Assembly: GCA_964537875.1 (NCBI GenBank)
Contig: CAZIDN010000020.1
Coordinates: 1 to 56,408, forward strand
DNA: 56,408 nucleotides
Direction: 5' to 3'
From: JAPKZH01 sp964537875
GTDB taxonomy: Bacteria; Acidobacteriota; Aminicenantia; Aminicenantales; UBA4085
Each line of letters begins with the position of its first letter. Positions within the stretch are counted from its first letter, which is position 1. A model generated the notes under the pieces. That model searched no databases. It had not been told where the DNA came from and saw only the letters and a program-made list of their open reading frames with translations. Shown here in pieces: positions 9,038-16,933 of the stretch. Made by a program: the position numbers and the translations under genes.

Positions 9038-9739
9038 TCAACTCCGTTTGTCCTCAAACTCACTGCCGATCGGTTTTTGGTCGAATTTGCGTTTTCCGAT
9101 GGGAACCGTAAAACCGATTTCTTTCTTCAGGAGGGCCCCGACCGGGCACTGGTCCATGGCCTTCTTGGCCGCGTCGGCGGACAGGCCGGCTGCGAGATCG
9201 CGGTCGAAGGCGATTTTCTTTTTCCCGGACCTTTTCACGGGGCCGAAGATGGCTTTTCCGTCTGTGGTCTTGACTCCCCTCACGCAACGCAGGCATTGGA
9301 TGCAGCGGTTCTGTTCGAGGAGCAGGTGGGGCCCGACCGGCTCGACTTGCCGGACCGGGAACTGGTAGGGAAAGCGCGGGACGAGCATCTGGTAGCGGTA
9401 GGCCAGCGCCTGCAGCTCGCAGTTGCCGCTTTTTTGACAGGTCGGGCAGAGGTGGTTGCCTTCGACAAAGAGCATTTCGATGAGGGATTTCCGCATGTCT
9501 TCCAGGTCCGGGACGATGTTCTCGACGACCATGCCTTCCGCCACCGGCTGGGTGCAAGCGGCCATATGGCCCCTGCCCACCCGGACCGTGCAAACCCGGC
9601 AGCTTCCGGCCGGCTTGAGTCCCTCATATCGGCACAGCGCGGGGATGTAGACGCCGTTGGCCTTGGCGGCTTCCATGATGGTCTGTCCCGGCTCGGCAAA
9701 GCACTCTTTTCCGTCGATCGTGAATTTGATCTTATTCAT
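9038..9739 (-). CDS. hoxU: Hydrogenase diaphorase iron-sulfur subunit HoxU
   Basis: HoxU relays electrons between HoxY and the flavin subunit and is related to the N-terminus of NuoG. In 233 residues it has a plant-type [2Fe-2S] domain (CRYEGLKPAGSCRVC, about 35-49, plus a later C), the His/Cys cluster motif HLCPTCQKSGNC (about 97-108) and CIQCLRC followed by DQCPVGAL. Residues 175-195 include a lysine-rich loop. The start overlaps the hoxF stop by 8 nt. Confidence 0.92.
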   Translation of the reverse strand: MNKIKFTIDGKECFAEPGQTIMEAAKANGVYIPALCRYEGLKPAGSCRVCTVRVGRGHMAACTQPVAEGMVVENIVPDLEDMRKSLIEMLFVEGNHLCPTCQKSGNCELQALAYRYQMLVPRFPYQFPVRQVEPVGPHLLLEQNRCIQCLRCVRGVKTTDGKAIFGPVKRSGKKKIAFDRDLAAGLSADAAKKAMDQCPVGALLKKEIGFTVPIGKRKFDQKPIGSEFEDKRS

Positions 9740-11543
9740 GGTGGGCCTCCGTGAGCTTCTGACCCGTCAGGCTCGACGCGGCTTTGACGGCCGCCGCCAG
9801 GTCGAACTCGGAGATGAAGTCCTTGTCATTGCGGACCTTGGCCTCGTACATCTCCCGGAAATTCTGGAGTGTCGTCAGGATGGGATTCGGAGAGGTTTGG
9901 CCGAGGCCGCAGCGGCTCATGGCCTTGATGGTCTTCCCCCAGGACTCGATCTCCTGGAGGTCCTTGGCGGTTCCTTTTCCCGACGTGATTTTTTTCAGCT
10001 TTTTCTTGAGAAGGATGTTGCCGGCCCGGCAGGGCACGCACCAGCCGCACGATTCCTCGATAAAGAAATCCATGAAGTTGTGGATGACCTCAAACAAATC
10101 TCTCTGGGGCCCGATGACGATGACCGAGCCGCCCGTGGGCAGGTCCTCGAAGCACAGCTTGCGCTCGAACTGGCCTCGGGAAATGCACGTTCCCGAAGGG
10201 CCGCCAACCTGGACCGCTTGGGCGTCCAGGCCGCCGGCCATTTTCAAGAGATCCTGAACCTTCAGGCCGAAGGTGACTTCGTAAACGCCGGGCCTGGCAC
10301 AGTCCCCCGAGACGCTGAGGAGCTTCGTCCCCGCCGATTTGGGCGTGCCCATCAGCTTGAACCAGCCGGCGCCCCTGTCTAAGATTCGGGCGGCCGCGCA
10401 CAGCGTCTCGACGTTGTTTACGGTCGTGGGGAAGCCGCGGTAGCCGAAGGTGACGGGGAACGGCGGCCGGTCTCTTGGATCGCCGCGCTTTCCCTCCGCC
10501 GATTCGAGCAGCGCGGATTCCTCGCCGCAGACGTAGGCCCCGGCGCCAAGCTTCAGGGTGATATCGAAATGGCAGCCCTTTTTGCCGGCGATATTTTTGC
10601 CGAGAAGGTTTTTCTTCCTGAGGTTATCGAGAACCTTCTCCAGGTGGGCTTTGAGATAGGCATATTCCGCGCGGAGGTAGAGGATCCCTTCTTGGGCGCC
10701 GACCGCGAAGCCGGCAACGGCCATGCCCTCAAAGAGGAGGTGGGGCAGCTCGGTCAGGATGACCCGGTCCTTGAATGTCCCGGGCTCGCCTTCGTCGGCA
10801 TTGCAGACGACATAGTGGGGAAAGGCTTTTTCTCGGCCGCAAAACTCCCATTTCAGGCCGGTCGGAAACCCGGCCCCGCCGCGTCCGAGCAGGTTGGACC
10901 TTTTGATTTCGGCGATCACGTCTTCGGGGGTCCAGGTTACCGCCTTTTTGATGGCCGCGCCCGATTTGAAGGGCGCAAACAAGACCGGTCCTTTCTTCCG
11001 GATGTTGTTACAGACCATGGCCCGGACGAGATTCGACTGATTGGCGCCGTCGCCTCGGGTTTTGACCAGCTTCTGCATATCCTGGCCGGCCTTCATGGCG
11101 GCGACGATCTCTTTGACTTTAGCCTTGGTCAGCTTGGTGAAGACCACGCCGTTGATGATGGCCGAAGGCTCCTGATCATTCATCCCGATGCAGGATGTCT
11201 CATACAGGCCGATCAGGCCGTCGGCCGTGGTCCCGCCGAATTTCGCGCCGGCGTCTTTCTCGAAGGCTTCGGCGACGGCCTTTCGGCCTTTCATGTCGGC
11301 GACGATGTTGTTGTTCAGGTAGACGGCATACGTTCCCGCCGGAGCCGTCGAGAAGAAGTGGTAGAATGTCACGACGCCCTCGACATCCACTTTCGAGATG
11401 TTGAGAAGCGCCGCGATTTTGGCGGCGGATTCCGCGGAGACCTGGCCGAGCTCTTTCTGGATATCCCTGACCATGTCGATGAGGCGGGCGGGGTCCTTCT
11501 TGTAGCCGGCCACGATCGATTCTATGATACCCTTTTGTGGCAT
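9732..11543 (-). CDS. hoxF: Hydrogenase diaphorase flavin subunit HoxF with fused NuoE-like N-terminus
   Basis: HoxF exchanges electrons with NAD(H). At 603 residues it matches the fused form known from NAD-reducing soluble hydrogenases. Residues 1-150 are a NuoE-like thioredoxin-fold domain. Residues 190-603 are NuoF-like, with FMN/NADH motifs LLGRGGAGFPTGLKW, CNADEGEPGTFKDR and GAYVCGEESALLES, and a [4Fe-4S] site SCGWCVPCR plus a later Cys. The N-terminal domain keeps only one of the usual four cluster cysteines (in TSCIGMND), so its [2Fe-2S] cluster is probably absent. It is the promoter-proximal gene of the hox-hyp operon. Confidence 0.93.
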   Translation of the reverse strand: MPQKGIIESIVAGYKKDPARLIDMVRDIQKELGQVSAESAAKIAALLNISKVDVEGVVTFYHFFSTAPAGTYAVYLNNNIVADMKGRKAVAEAFEKDAGAKFGGTTADGLIGLYETSCIGMNDQEPSAIINGVVFTKLTKAKVKEIVAAMKAGQDMQKLVKTRGDGANQSNLVRAMVCNNIRKKGPVLFAPFKSGAAIKKAVTWTPEDVIAEIKRSNLLGRGGAGFPTGLKWEFCGREKAFPHYVVCNADEGEPGTFKDRVILTELPHLLFEGMAVAGFAVGAQEGILYLRAEYAYLKAHLEKVLDNLRKKNLLGKNIAGKKGCHFDITLKLGAGAYVCGEESALLESAEGKRGDPRDRPPFPVTFGYRGFPTTVNNVETLCAAARILDRGAGWFKLMGTPKSAGTKLLSVSGDCARPGVYEVTFGLKVQDLLKMAGGLDAQAVQVGGPSGTCISRGQFERKLCFEDLPTGGSVIVIGPQRDLFEVIHNFMDFFIEESCGWCVPCRAGNILLKKKLKKITSGKGTAKDLQEIESWGKTIKAMSRCGLGQTSPNPILTTLQNFREMYEAKVRNDKDFISEFDLAAAVKAASSLTGQKLTEAHHE

Positions 11544-11592
11544 GATGAACCTCGTATGATAAATTTAATTATAAAGAAAAAATTGAGAACAT

Positions 11593-11621
11593 TATATAAC
11601 ATAAACGGAATCCGGAAACAA
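11593..11621 (-). promoter_or_regulatory. Candidate hox operon promoter
   Basis: On the minus strand TTGTTT and TATATA (extended to TATATAAT) are 17 nt apart, about 50 nt before the hoxF ATG. The spacer to hoxF is very AT-rich. The -35 match is weak. Confidence 0.4.
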
Positions 11622-11713
11622 ACGAAAATTCGGGCTCAGCGGAGGTCCCGTTTTGGCTGACCGCGGGAGGACCGTTCTTCAAAAAAACCGGAGGAAGTAT
11701 CCGCGAATATAAG

Positions 11714-11980
11714 ATTTCAAGGAGGCATTGGCATCGCCCCCCGGCCCCCTGGGAACCAGTCCCGTCGGATACTCTTGGAGGGAAACCCTTATTCAGGGTT
11801 TCCCTCCAACGATCGCTTCGCTCTCTGCCACCTTTCCAAGGAGCATTTGGCAATGAATCTACGAGAGGGCGCTTCTTGATTGGGAAATAGAATTCTAGGA
11901 AATCGGGGACTCACGCGGTATGTGTCCCTGATTCCTGCGGTAGAAGCGCCTCAGGGGCGATGCCAAGGTCTCCTTGAAAT
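11714..11980. repeat. 267-bp nested palindromic element (MITE-like or structured RNA)
   Basis: The two ends are inverted copies of a 27-bp sequence: ATTTCAAGGAG, three variable bases, then TTGGCATCGCCCC (11714-11740 and 11954-11980, 25 of 27 matching). Inside are a perfect 14-bp hairpin with a 7-nt loop (11775-11788 and 11796-11809) and a second arm closed by GGCGCTTCT/AGAAGCGCC (11868-11876 and 11942-11950). That arm contains a further hairpin with GGGAC/GTCCC. A degenerate internal copy of the terminal sequence lies near 11836. No convincing target duplication or coding frame is seen. It fills most of the spacer between hoxF and gatC. Confidence 0.75.
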
Positions 11981-12016
11981 TACATAAAAGGAGATGCTTG
12001 CAAAACCGGGGCAAAA

Positions 12017-12045
12017 TTGATTTTTCCGGCCGTTCTTCCTATAAT
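12017..12045 (+). promoter_or_regulatory. gatC promoter, giving a nearly leaderless mRNA
   Basis: TTGATT (12017-12022) and a perfect TATAAT (12040-12045) are 17 nt apart. The ATG of gatC is only 9 nt after the -10 box, so the transcript should begin within about 2 nt of the start codon and no ribosome site is present. Confidence 0.7.
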
Positions 12046-12053
12046 GCCATCAC

Positions 12054-12347
12054 ATGAAATCCGGCCTCGATATCGACCATGTCTGCGCCCTGGCCCATCT
12101 GCATTTGACGGAGCAGGAAAAGAAGGTGCTTGCCCCTCAGATGGCCAAGATCGTGGAATGGGTCGGCCAGCTCGATGAGATCGAGCTGCCCGTTCCGTCC
12201 GAGGCCCCGGGTTTTCATCTTCCGTTTTCCCTGCCCTTCCGTGCCGATGAAGTCCGGGAATCCCAACCTCTGGAATCGGTCCTGGCCAACGCCCCGGAGA
12301 AGGATGCGCCTTTTATCAAAGTCCCCAAGGTGATCGAAGAGAAATGA
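12054..12347 (+). CDS. gatC: Asp/Glu-tRNA amidotransferase subunit C
   Basis: GatC (97 residues) wraps around GatA and GatB and stabilises the enzyme that converts Glu-tRNA(Gln) or Asp-tRNA(Asn) to the amidated form. The family pattern is seen in DIDHVCALAHLHLTEQEKK near the N-terminus and in the C-terminal segment LANAPEKDAPFIKVPKVIE. It overlaps gatA by 4 nt (ATGA). gatB is not in the window. Confidence 0.92.
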   Translation: MKSGLDIDHVCALAHLHLTEQEKKVLAPQMAKIVEWVGQLDEIELPVPSEAPGFHLPFSLPFRADEVRESQPLESVLANAPEKDAPFIKVPKVIEEK

Positions 12348-13807
12348 GCCTGACTTCTCTGGGCGCGAGCGAGATCCGGTCTCTGGTGGCGGCCAAAGAG
12401 GTCAAGGCCGAAGAGGTTGTCCGGGCTTTCCTCGAACAGATTGAAAAACGGGAGCCGGAGGTTGCGGCGTTTCTTTCGGTGGAGGGCGAGAAGGCCCTGG
12501 AGCAGGCCAAGGCCTTGGACCGGAAAAAGAACAAGGGGTGCCTGGCCGGCGTCCCGATTGCGGTCAAAGACAACATCTTGATCAAGGGCATGCGAGCCAC
12601 CTGCGGATCGCGCATCCTGGAGAATTATGTCGCGCCCTACAGCGCCTCGGCCGTCGAGAAGCTCGCCGCCGAAGACGCGATTTTCATCGGCAAGACCAAC
12701 CTGGACGAGTTCGCCATGGGATCGTCGACGGAGAACTCGGCCTTCTTTGTCACCCGGAATCCCTGGGACTTGAGCCGCGTCCCCGGCGGCTCGAGCGGCG
12801 GCTCGGCGGCGGCCGTGGCCGCGGGCGAAGCGGCGGTGGCCCTCGGCTCGGACACCGGAGGGTCGGTCCGCCAGCCGGCGGCTTTTTGCGGTGTCGTCGG
12901 TCTTAAGCCCACCTACAGCCGGGTCTCTCGATACGGGCTGGTCGCGTTTGCCTCCTCGCTTGACCAGATCGGCCCGCTCACAAAAACTGTCGAAGACTGT
13001 GCCCTCTTGACCCAGGTCATCTCCGGCCCCGACGGGAGAGATTCCACGCTGGCCGACCGGCCGGTGCCGGATTTCCCGAAGGAAATGAAAGAAAAACTGG
13101 GGCCTTTTAAGGCCGCTCATCTCAAGGAGAAACTGATTGAGAAGATCGATTCCGACGTGAGAGACATCTACTGGAAGACGTTGAACAGCCTCCAGGATCT
13201 GGGTGGTGAGCTCATCGAAATGGATTTCCCTTCGTGGGAGTATGCCCTTCCCTGCTATTATATCATCGCGCCTTCCGAGGCCAGCTCCAACCTGGCCAGG
13301 TATGACGGCGTCCGGTACGGGTACCGCCATCCCGAGTATTCCAACCTCCGGGAGATGTACCTCAAGACGCGGACCAGCGGCTTCGGCGAGGAAGTCAAAA
13401 GGCGGATCCTCCTGGGGACATTCGCCCTGAGCTCGGGGTACTACGATGCCTATTATCTCAAGGCCGGGCGCACACGGCAGCTGGTCAGCCGGGAGTTTGA
13501 CCGGGCGTTCGCCGAGGTCGATTACATCGTGACGCCGACGGCGCCGGAGCCGGCCTTCCCGGTCGGAGCGAAGAAAGACCCGATCACCATGTACCTTTCC
13601 GATATGTTCACGGTCTCCGCGAACCTGGCCGGCTGTCCGGCCATTTCCGTCCCCTGCGGCTTGAGCCGGGAGGGGCTGCCGGTCGGGCTGCAGGTCATCG
13701 GAAATCATTTCCAGGAAGGACGATTATTTCAGCTTGCTTTTTTACTTGAAAAAAAAGTAAAATTTGGAAATAATAGGAATATAATCAACTGGAAGGAGGA
13801 ACGATGA
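12344..13807 (+). CDS. gatA: Asp/Glu-tRNA amidotransferase subunit A
   Basis: GatA is the glutaminase subunit, an amidase-signature enzyme that supplies ammonia to GatB. The 487-residue protein has the complete Ser-cisSer-Lys apparatus: lysine in GVPIAVKDNI (about residue 75), the GGSSGGSAAAVA loop (about 148-159) and SDTGGSVRQPA carrying the catalytic serine (about 170-180). The length is normal. It is followed by a lipoprotein gene with an ATGA overlap, an unusual operon partner. Confidence 0.95.
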   Translation: MSLTSLGASEIRSLVAAKEVKAEEVVRAFLEQIEKREPEVAAFLSVEGEKALEQAKALDRKKNKGCLAGVPIAVKDNILIKGMRATCGSRILENYVAPYSASAVEKLAAEDAIFIGKTNLDEFAMGSSTENSAFFVTRNPWDLSRVPGGSSGGSAAAVAAGEAAVALGSDTGGSVRQPAAFCGVVGLKPTYSRVSRYGLVAFASSLDQIGPLTKTVEDCALLTQVISGPDGRDSTLADRPVPDFPKEMKEKLGPFKAAHLKEKLIEKIDSDVRDIYWKTLNSLQDLGGELIEMDFPSWEYALPCYYIIAPSEASSNLARYDGVRYGYRHPEYSNLREMYLKTRTSGFGEEVKRRILLGTFALSSGYYDAYYLKAGRTRQLVSREFDRAFAEVDYIVTPTAPEPAFPVGAKKDPITMYLSDMFTVSANLAGCPAISVPCGLSREGLPVGLQVIGNHFQEGRLFQLAFLLEKKVKFGNNRNIINWKEER

Positions 13808-14493
13808 GGAGAAAGAGTCTTTTCGTTTTAGTCCTGGTTATCGTTTTGTTTTCGCTTCAGAGCTGCAAAACCCACCCTGAACAAGGCCTCTTGGCTAGAT
13901 ATTTCGATGCGATGACCATGAAGGATATCATGACCATGTCGACGATGGCTCTTGAACCCATGACGATCGAGTGGTCCGGCTGGAAGATCCTCAAGGTCAG
14001 CGAGGAACAGATCGTGCCCGCCCCACTCCCGGATCTGAATAAACTGGAGCTGGATTCCAAGAAAAAAATGGATGGGCATATCACTCCGACTTTGGAGGCC
14101 AAGGATGCCGTCGACTTCGCCAAGGATGAGTATGATTCGGCCAGGACGGCCGCTGCCAAGGCGGCCGCCAAGAAGAAGGTCGATGATGCCCAGAAGAAAT
14201 TCGACGAAGAAACCAACCTCCATAATGAGCTGAAAAAAGCCTACAATGAAGCCAAGGCCGCGGCTTCCCGAGAAGAGGAAAGCACCAGTTTCTCGCTCGG
14301 GGCGGGCCAGTTGGCCAACATCCGCGACCTGAAAGGCACGGTCCATACCAAAGACGTCGATGTCGAAGTGAAGGCCAAGGACGGCTCGACCGAGAACTGG
14401 CGGCTTAACCTGAAGATGTACCGACTGAAGGATGAAACCCTGAACCTCCCTCATAACGGCCGCTGGGTCATTATCAAGCAGGAACAGATCTAA
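13804..14493 (+). CDS. Putative lipoprotein with central coiled coil
   Basis: This 229-residue protein starts with a lipoprotein signal peptide (MRRKSLFVLVLVIVLFSLQSC), so Cys21 would be lipidated and the protein membrane-anchored outside the cytoplasm. Residues 95-155 are rich in Ala, Lys, Glu and Asp with heptad character and probably form a long helical hairpin. The C-terminal 70 residues look like a beta-rich domain ending in a short conserved-looking WVIIKQEQI. I do not recognise the family. Its start overlaps the gatA stop by 4 nt, so it is cotranscribed with the amidotransferase. Confidence 0.7.
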   Translation: MRRKSLFVLVLVIVLFSLQSCKTHPEQGLLARYFDAMTMKDIMTMSTMALEPMTIEWSGWKILKVSEEQIVPAPLPDLNKLELDSKKKMDGHITPTLEAKDAVDFAKDEYDSARTAAAKAAAKKKVDDAQKKFDEETNLHNELKKAYNEAKAAASREEESTSFSLGAGQLANIRDLKGTVHTKDVDVEVKAKDGSTENWRLNLKMYRLKDETLNLPHNGRWVIIKQEQI

Positions 14494-14598
14494 AGGCGGG
14501 ACCGGCCGATCATAACCGCCCGGCCTTCATCGCTTTCTTCCTCCTCCGCGGGACCAAGGAGGCCAAGGGGGGAGGGGCCGGTCATCAAAACTTTTCGA

Positions 14599-14627
14599 TT
14601 GACTCTTTTCTCATTATCTTTTATAAA
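14599..14627 (+). promoter_or_regulatory. Strong promoter of the tRNA-Lys/tRNA-Glu unit
   Basis: TTGACT (14599-14604) and TATAAA (14622-14627) are 17 nt apart in an AT-rich stretch. The tRNA-Lys gene begins 15 nt after the -10 box. Confidence 0.75.
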
Positions 14628-14642
14628 TAATGGCCTATTTTT

Positions 14643-14714
14643 GGGCCGTTAGCTCAGAGGGAGAGCACCGGCCTTTTAAGCCGGGTGTCGCTGGTTCGAG
14701 TCCAGCACGGCTCA
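14643..14714 (+). tRNA. tRNA-Lys(TTT)
   Basis: The full cloverleaf is visible: acceptor GGGCCGT/ACGGCTC, D arm GCTC...GAGC, anticodon stem CCGGC/GCCGG with loop CTTTTAA (anticodon TTT), and T arm GCTGG/CCAGC with TTCGAGT. The discriminator is A and CCA is not encoded. Confidence 0.95.
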
Positions 14715-14722
14715 CTTTTTTC

Positions 14723-14795
14723 GCCCCTGTCGTCTAGAGGCCCAGGACACCGCCCTTTCAAGGCAGCAACACGGGTTCGAATCCCGTCGGGGGCG
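14723..14795 (+). tRNA. tRNA-Glu(TTC)
   Basis: Acceptor GCCCCTG/CGGGGGC, anticodon loop CTTTCAA (anticodon TTC) and T arm ACGGG/CCCGT with TTCGAAT are present. The anticodon stem CCGCC/GGCAG has one mismatch. CCA is not encoded. It lies 8 nt after tRNA-Lys and shares its promoter. Confidence 0.93.
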
Positions 14796-14842
14796 CTTTT
14801 TATCTTTGGCGGCTCGGGAAGGCTAAACCCTCCATGGTCGCT

Positions 14843-15067
14843 TCAACCATTCTGACGAGGATTTTCTTGAGAGCTTTTTTGCCGCTTTTTCTTCCAGAGC
14901 CAAATCACGAAGACGGCCGGGATCTGATACATGGCGAAAATAATCGGGGAAAGAATGAGCCAATAGACGTTCATGTCCCGGACAAAGAGGAGGGCGAATC
15001 CGGCGATCCCGCCGGCCGAAAGGAGAATCGCAGCCGCTAGCAAGAGGATGGAGGCGACTTTTTTCAT
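14843..15067 (-). CDS. Small two-helix membrane protein (hypothetical)
   Basis: The 74 residues form two hydrophobic segments (about 4-28 and 34-57) joined by a short RDMN loop and end in a basic tail (KKKRQKSSQ). This suggests an inner-membrane hairpin with the tail in the cytoplasm. It follows the HD-GYP regulator gene by 44 nt on the same strand. I do not recognise a family. Confidence 0.55.
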   Translation of the reverse strand: MKKVASILLLAAAILLSAGGIAGFALLFVRDMNVYWLILSPIIFAMYQIPAVFVIWLWKKKRQKSSQENPRQNG

Positions 15068-15111
15068 CGTTCCCGGGACCGTTTCCGGAGCGTCCGGACC
15101 GGGTCCCCGTT

Positions 15112-16458
15112 CTATGCTTCAAAGGAGAATTGCTTTTCCTTGAAAAGCTTAATGCAGATGTCGACGACGCGGGAATCGTAGAGAATCCCGCGGTTCTTGA
15201 GAATCTCATCCAGGGCTTTGTCGATGCCGCGGGCGGGGCGGTAGGGACGGTGCGAAGACATGGCCTCGACAACGTCGGCGACGCACATGATCCGGGCTTC
15301 GAGCAGGATATTTTCGCCGCTGAGCCCATTGGGATAGCCCGTGCCGTTCAGGCGCTCGTGGTGCTGATAGACGATCTCGGCCAGGGGCCAGGGAAACTCG
15401 ATAGATTTGAGGATGTCGTAGCCGACCTGGGGATGCGTTTTAATGATCGAATATTCGATCTCAGTCAGCTGCCCGGGCTTGCTGAGGATTTCGGCGGGAA
15501 TATAGATCTTGCCGACATCGTGGATATCGGCGGCCATCTGGATGGCTTCCACTCGGTCGGCCGACAGCTCCATTTCCCTGGCGATGGCACAGGACAGCCT
15601 GCAGACCCTCCGCTGATGGCCGGCCGTATAAGGATCTCTCATTTCGATGGTGAGGGCCATGGCTTGGATGGTTCCGGCCAGGGCTTTCTGAAGCCGTTCC
15701 CAGCTGCGGGTGAGCTCGGCCGCGGCGGTTTTTCTCTGGGTGATATCGCGAAAAATGAGGACGTTCCCCCGGGGTGCCTTTGTGTTGCTCGAGAAGGGGG
15801 TGAGGGTCTCTTCGACCGCAATTTTCGCCCCGTCTCGCGCGCTGAGGACGTTCTCCTGGACGGGAGGCAAATGGCTGCTCATCCCGCCATTCGTCTCAAG
15901 GTCGATTGGAAATATTTCGCGGAGAGGCCTGCCGAACGCTTCGGCCTGTGTCCACCCGGTCAGTTTTTCGGCCCTGGGATTCATGAAGTTGACCGCGCCT
16001 TGATGATCCGTGGCGATGACGCCGTCTCCGATGCTGGTCAGGACCGTGGACAACCATTCTTCGCGTTCCCGCAGTTTTCGGTCCATCCGGGCTTTATAAA
16101 AAGCCATCTCGATCGTCGTCTGCAGTTCCCGTTCATCGAAGGGCTTGAGGATATAGCCAAACGGCTCGGTCACCTTGGCCCTCTGGAGGGTCGTCTCGTC
16201 GGCGTAGGCCGTCAGATAGATGACGGGGATGGAGAATCTCTCCCAGATCCTTTCCGCGGCCACGATCCCGTCGACCTCTCCTTTCAAGACGATGTCCAGA
16301 AGAACGAGGTCGGGGGCTGTCGCTTCGGCCAGCTGGATGGCTTCCTCTCCCGTGGACACGACGTCGATCACCTCATATCCCAGGCTTCTGAGCATGTTCT
16401 GGATGTCTTTGGCCACGAGGCTTTCGTCTTCGACGACCAGGATCCGAATGTTTGGCAT
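15112..16458 (-). CDS. Response regulator with PAS and HD-GYP domains
   Basis: The 448-residue protein probably hydrolyses cyclic di-GMP in response to phosphorylation. Residues 1-125 are a receiver domain with ILVVEDE, the phosphorylatable Asp in LVLLDIVLKG, a Thr/Ala switch in YLTAYAD and a conserved LKPFDE lysine. Residues 135-250 are a PAS domain (TSIGDGVIATD, MNPRAEKLTGW). Residues 265-440 are HD-GYP, with HDVGK, HPQVGYDIL and HHERLNGTGYP, so the metal-binding and GYP residues are intact. A sensor kinase relic lies 19 nt upstream, so it once formed a two-component pair that is now an orphan. Confidence 0.9.
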   Translation of the reverse strand: MPNIRILVVEDESLVAKDIQNMLRSLGYEVIDVVSTGEEAIQLAEATAPDLVLLDIVLKGEVDGIVAAERIWERFSIPVIYLTAYADETTLQRAKVTEPFGYILKPFDERELQTTIEMAFYKARMDRKLREREEWLSTVLTSIGDGVIATDHQGAVNFMNPRAEKLTGWTQAEAFGRPLREIFPIDLETNGGMSSHLPPVQENVLSARDGAKIAVEETLTPFSSNTKAPRGNVLIFRDITQRKTAAAELTRSWERLQKALAGTIQAMALTIEMRDPYTAGHQRRVCRLSCAIAREMELSADRVEAIQMAADIHDVGKIYIPAEILSKPGQLTEIEYSIIKTHPQVGYDILKSIEFPWPLAEIVYQHHERLNGTGYPNGLSGENILLEARIMCVADVVEAMSSHRPYRPARGIDKALDEILKNRGILYDSRVVDICIKLFKEKQFSFEA

Positions 16459-16476
16459 GGTCTTGACTTGTCCGGC

Positions 16477-16707
16477 CTATTCTATTTCTTTCCTCGCCGT
16501 TTGAAAAGTCATCCGTCCCCTCCCCTCAATTCCCCTTGTGCTTTGCCCGTATCGCTGCTCCTCAAAGGCAAACCGGAAGGATGTCCCGTTCTGCCTAACA
16601 AGCTCGGCAGGACCGTCCCGCTGGTCGACCTGCATCGTCACGATCTCGATCTCCATGGCATCGGTGTTGCGAAAAGCCGGGCTTGCCGGAAACCCGACGC
16701 CGCTTTT
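16477..16707 (-). pseudogene. C-terminal relic of a sensor histidine kinase
   Basis: The open minus-strand frame contains a GVGFP segment, FRNTDAM, then IVTMQVDQ and LVRQNGTSFRFAFEEQ, ending at TAG 16479-16477. This matches the G1 box to the end of the HATPase domain in HisKA_2-type kinases (consensus DNGVGFP, SLGLQLV, GTxFxIxF). The frame is closed by TGA at 16710-16708 and nothing of the dimerisation domain or the N box is found upstream, where only the tRNA-Val remnant and the mobile element follow. The G2 glycines are also lost. The relic ends 18 nt before the response regulator start. Confidence 0.7.
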
Positions 16708-16874
16708 TCAATATTCTGGGGAGCTCAAGGCCGGCCGATTTCCTCGCTAGGATGTTAGCAATCTTTCCCCGAAAGAAAACCGCCCTTCCAGGGGATTTCA
16801 GGGGTGATTTTTGCCGCGCCGGGGTCATCTTTTGCGGGGAGAGCGTCTTTTTGGAGAAGCCCAAGCGCAGTTGG

Positions 16875-16916
16875 TGGGCGGTGCAGGGTTCGAACCTGCG
16901 GCCCCCGGTTTGTAAG
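16875..16916 (-). repeat. Left attachment site: displaced 3' half of tRNA-Val
   Basis: These 42 bp repeat 39599-39640 with one mismatch (G at 16901, A at 39625). They cover the tRNA-Val anticodon loop, T arm and 3' acceptor strand. The 5' half of the tRNA is missing here, so this is the original chromosomal 3' end pushed aside by integration. It is followed, on the minus strand, by CCA and chromosomal sequence. Confidence 0.88.
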
Positions 16917-16933
16917 TCCGCGTATCTGCCTTT

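Noticed and set aside
7385..9754. Plus-strand open frame of 789 codons across hoxH, hoxY and hoxU
   Set aside because: It is antisense to three genes with clear metal-ligand motifs and normal lengths. High G+C codon use leaves the opposite strand open; no motif or domain is visible in it.
11775..11809. 14-bp perfect hairpin as a transcription terminator
   Set aside because: No T-run follows on either strand and it is far from both genes' 3' ends; better explained as part of the nested palindrome.
11569..11853. Minus-strand frame of 94 codons in the hox/gat spacer
   Set aside because: It runs through the hairpins of the palindromic element and has no protein-like features.
15130..16758. Plus-strand open frame of 542 codons opposite the HD-GYP regulator
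   Set aside because: Antisense to receiver, PAS and HD-GYP motifs in the correct order; no independent evidence.
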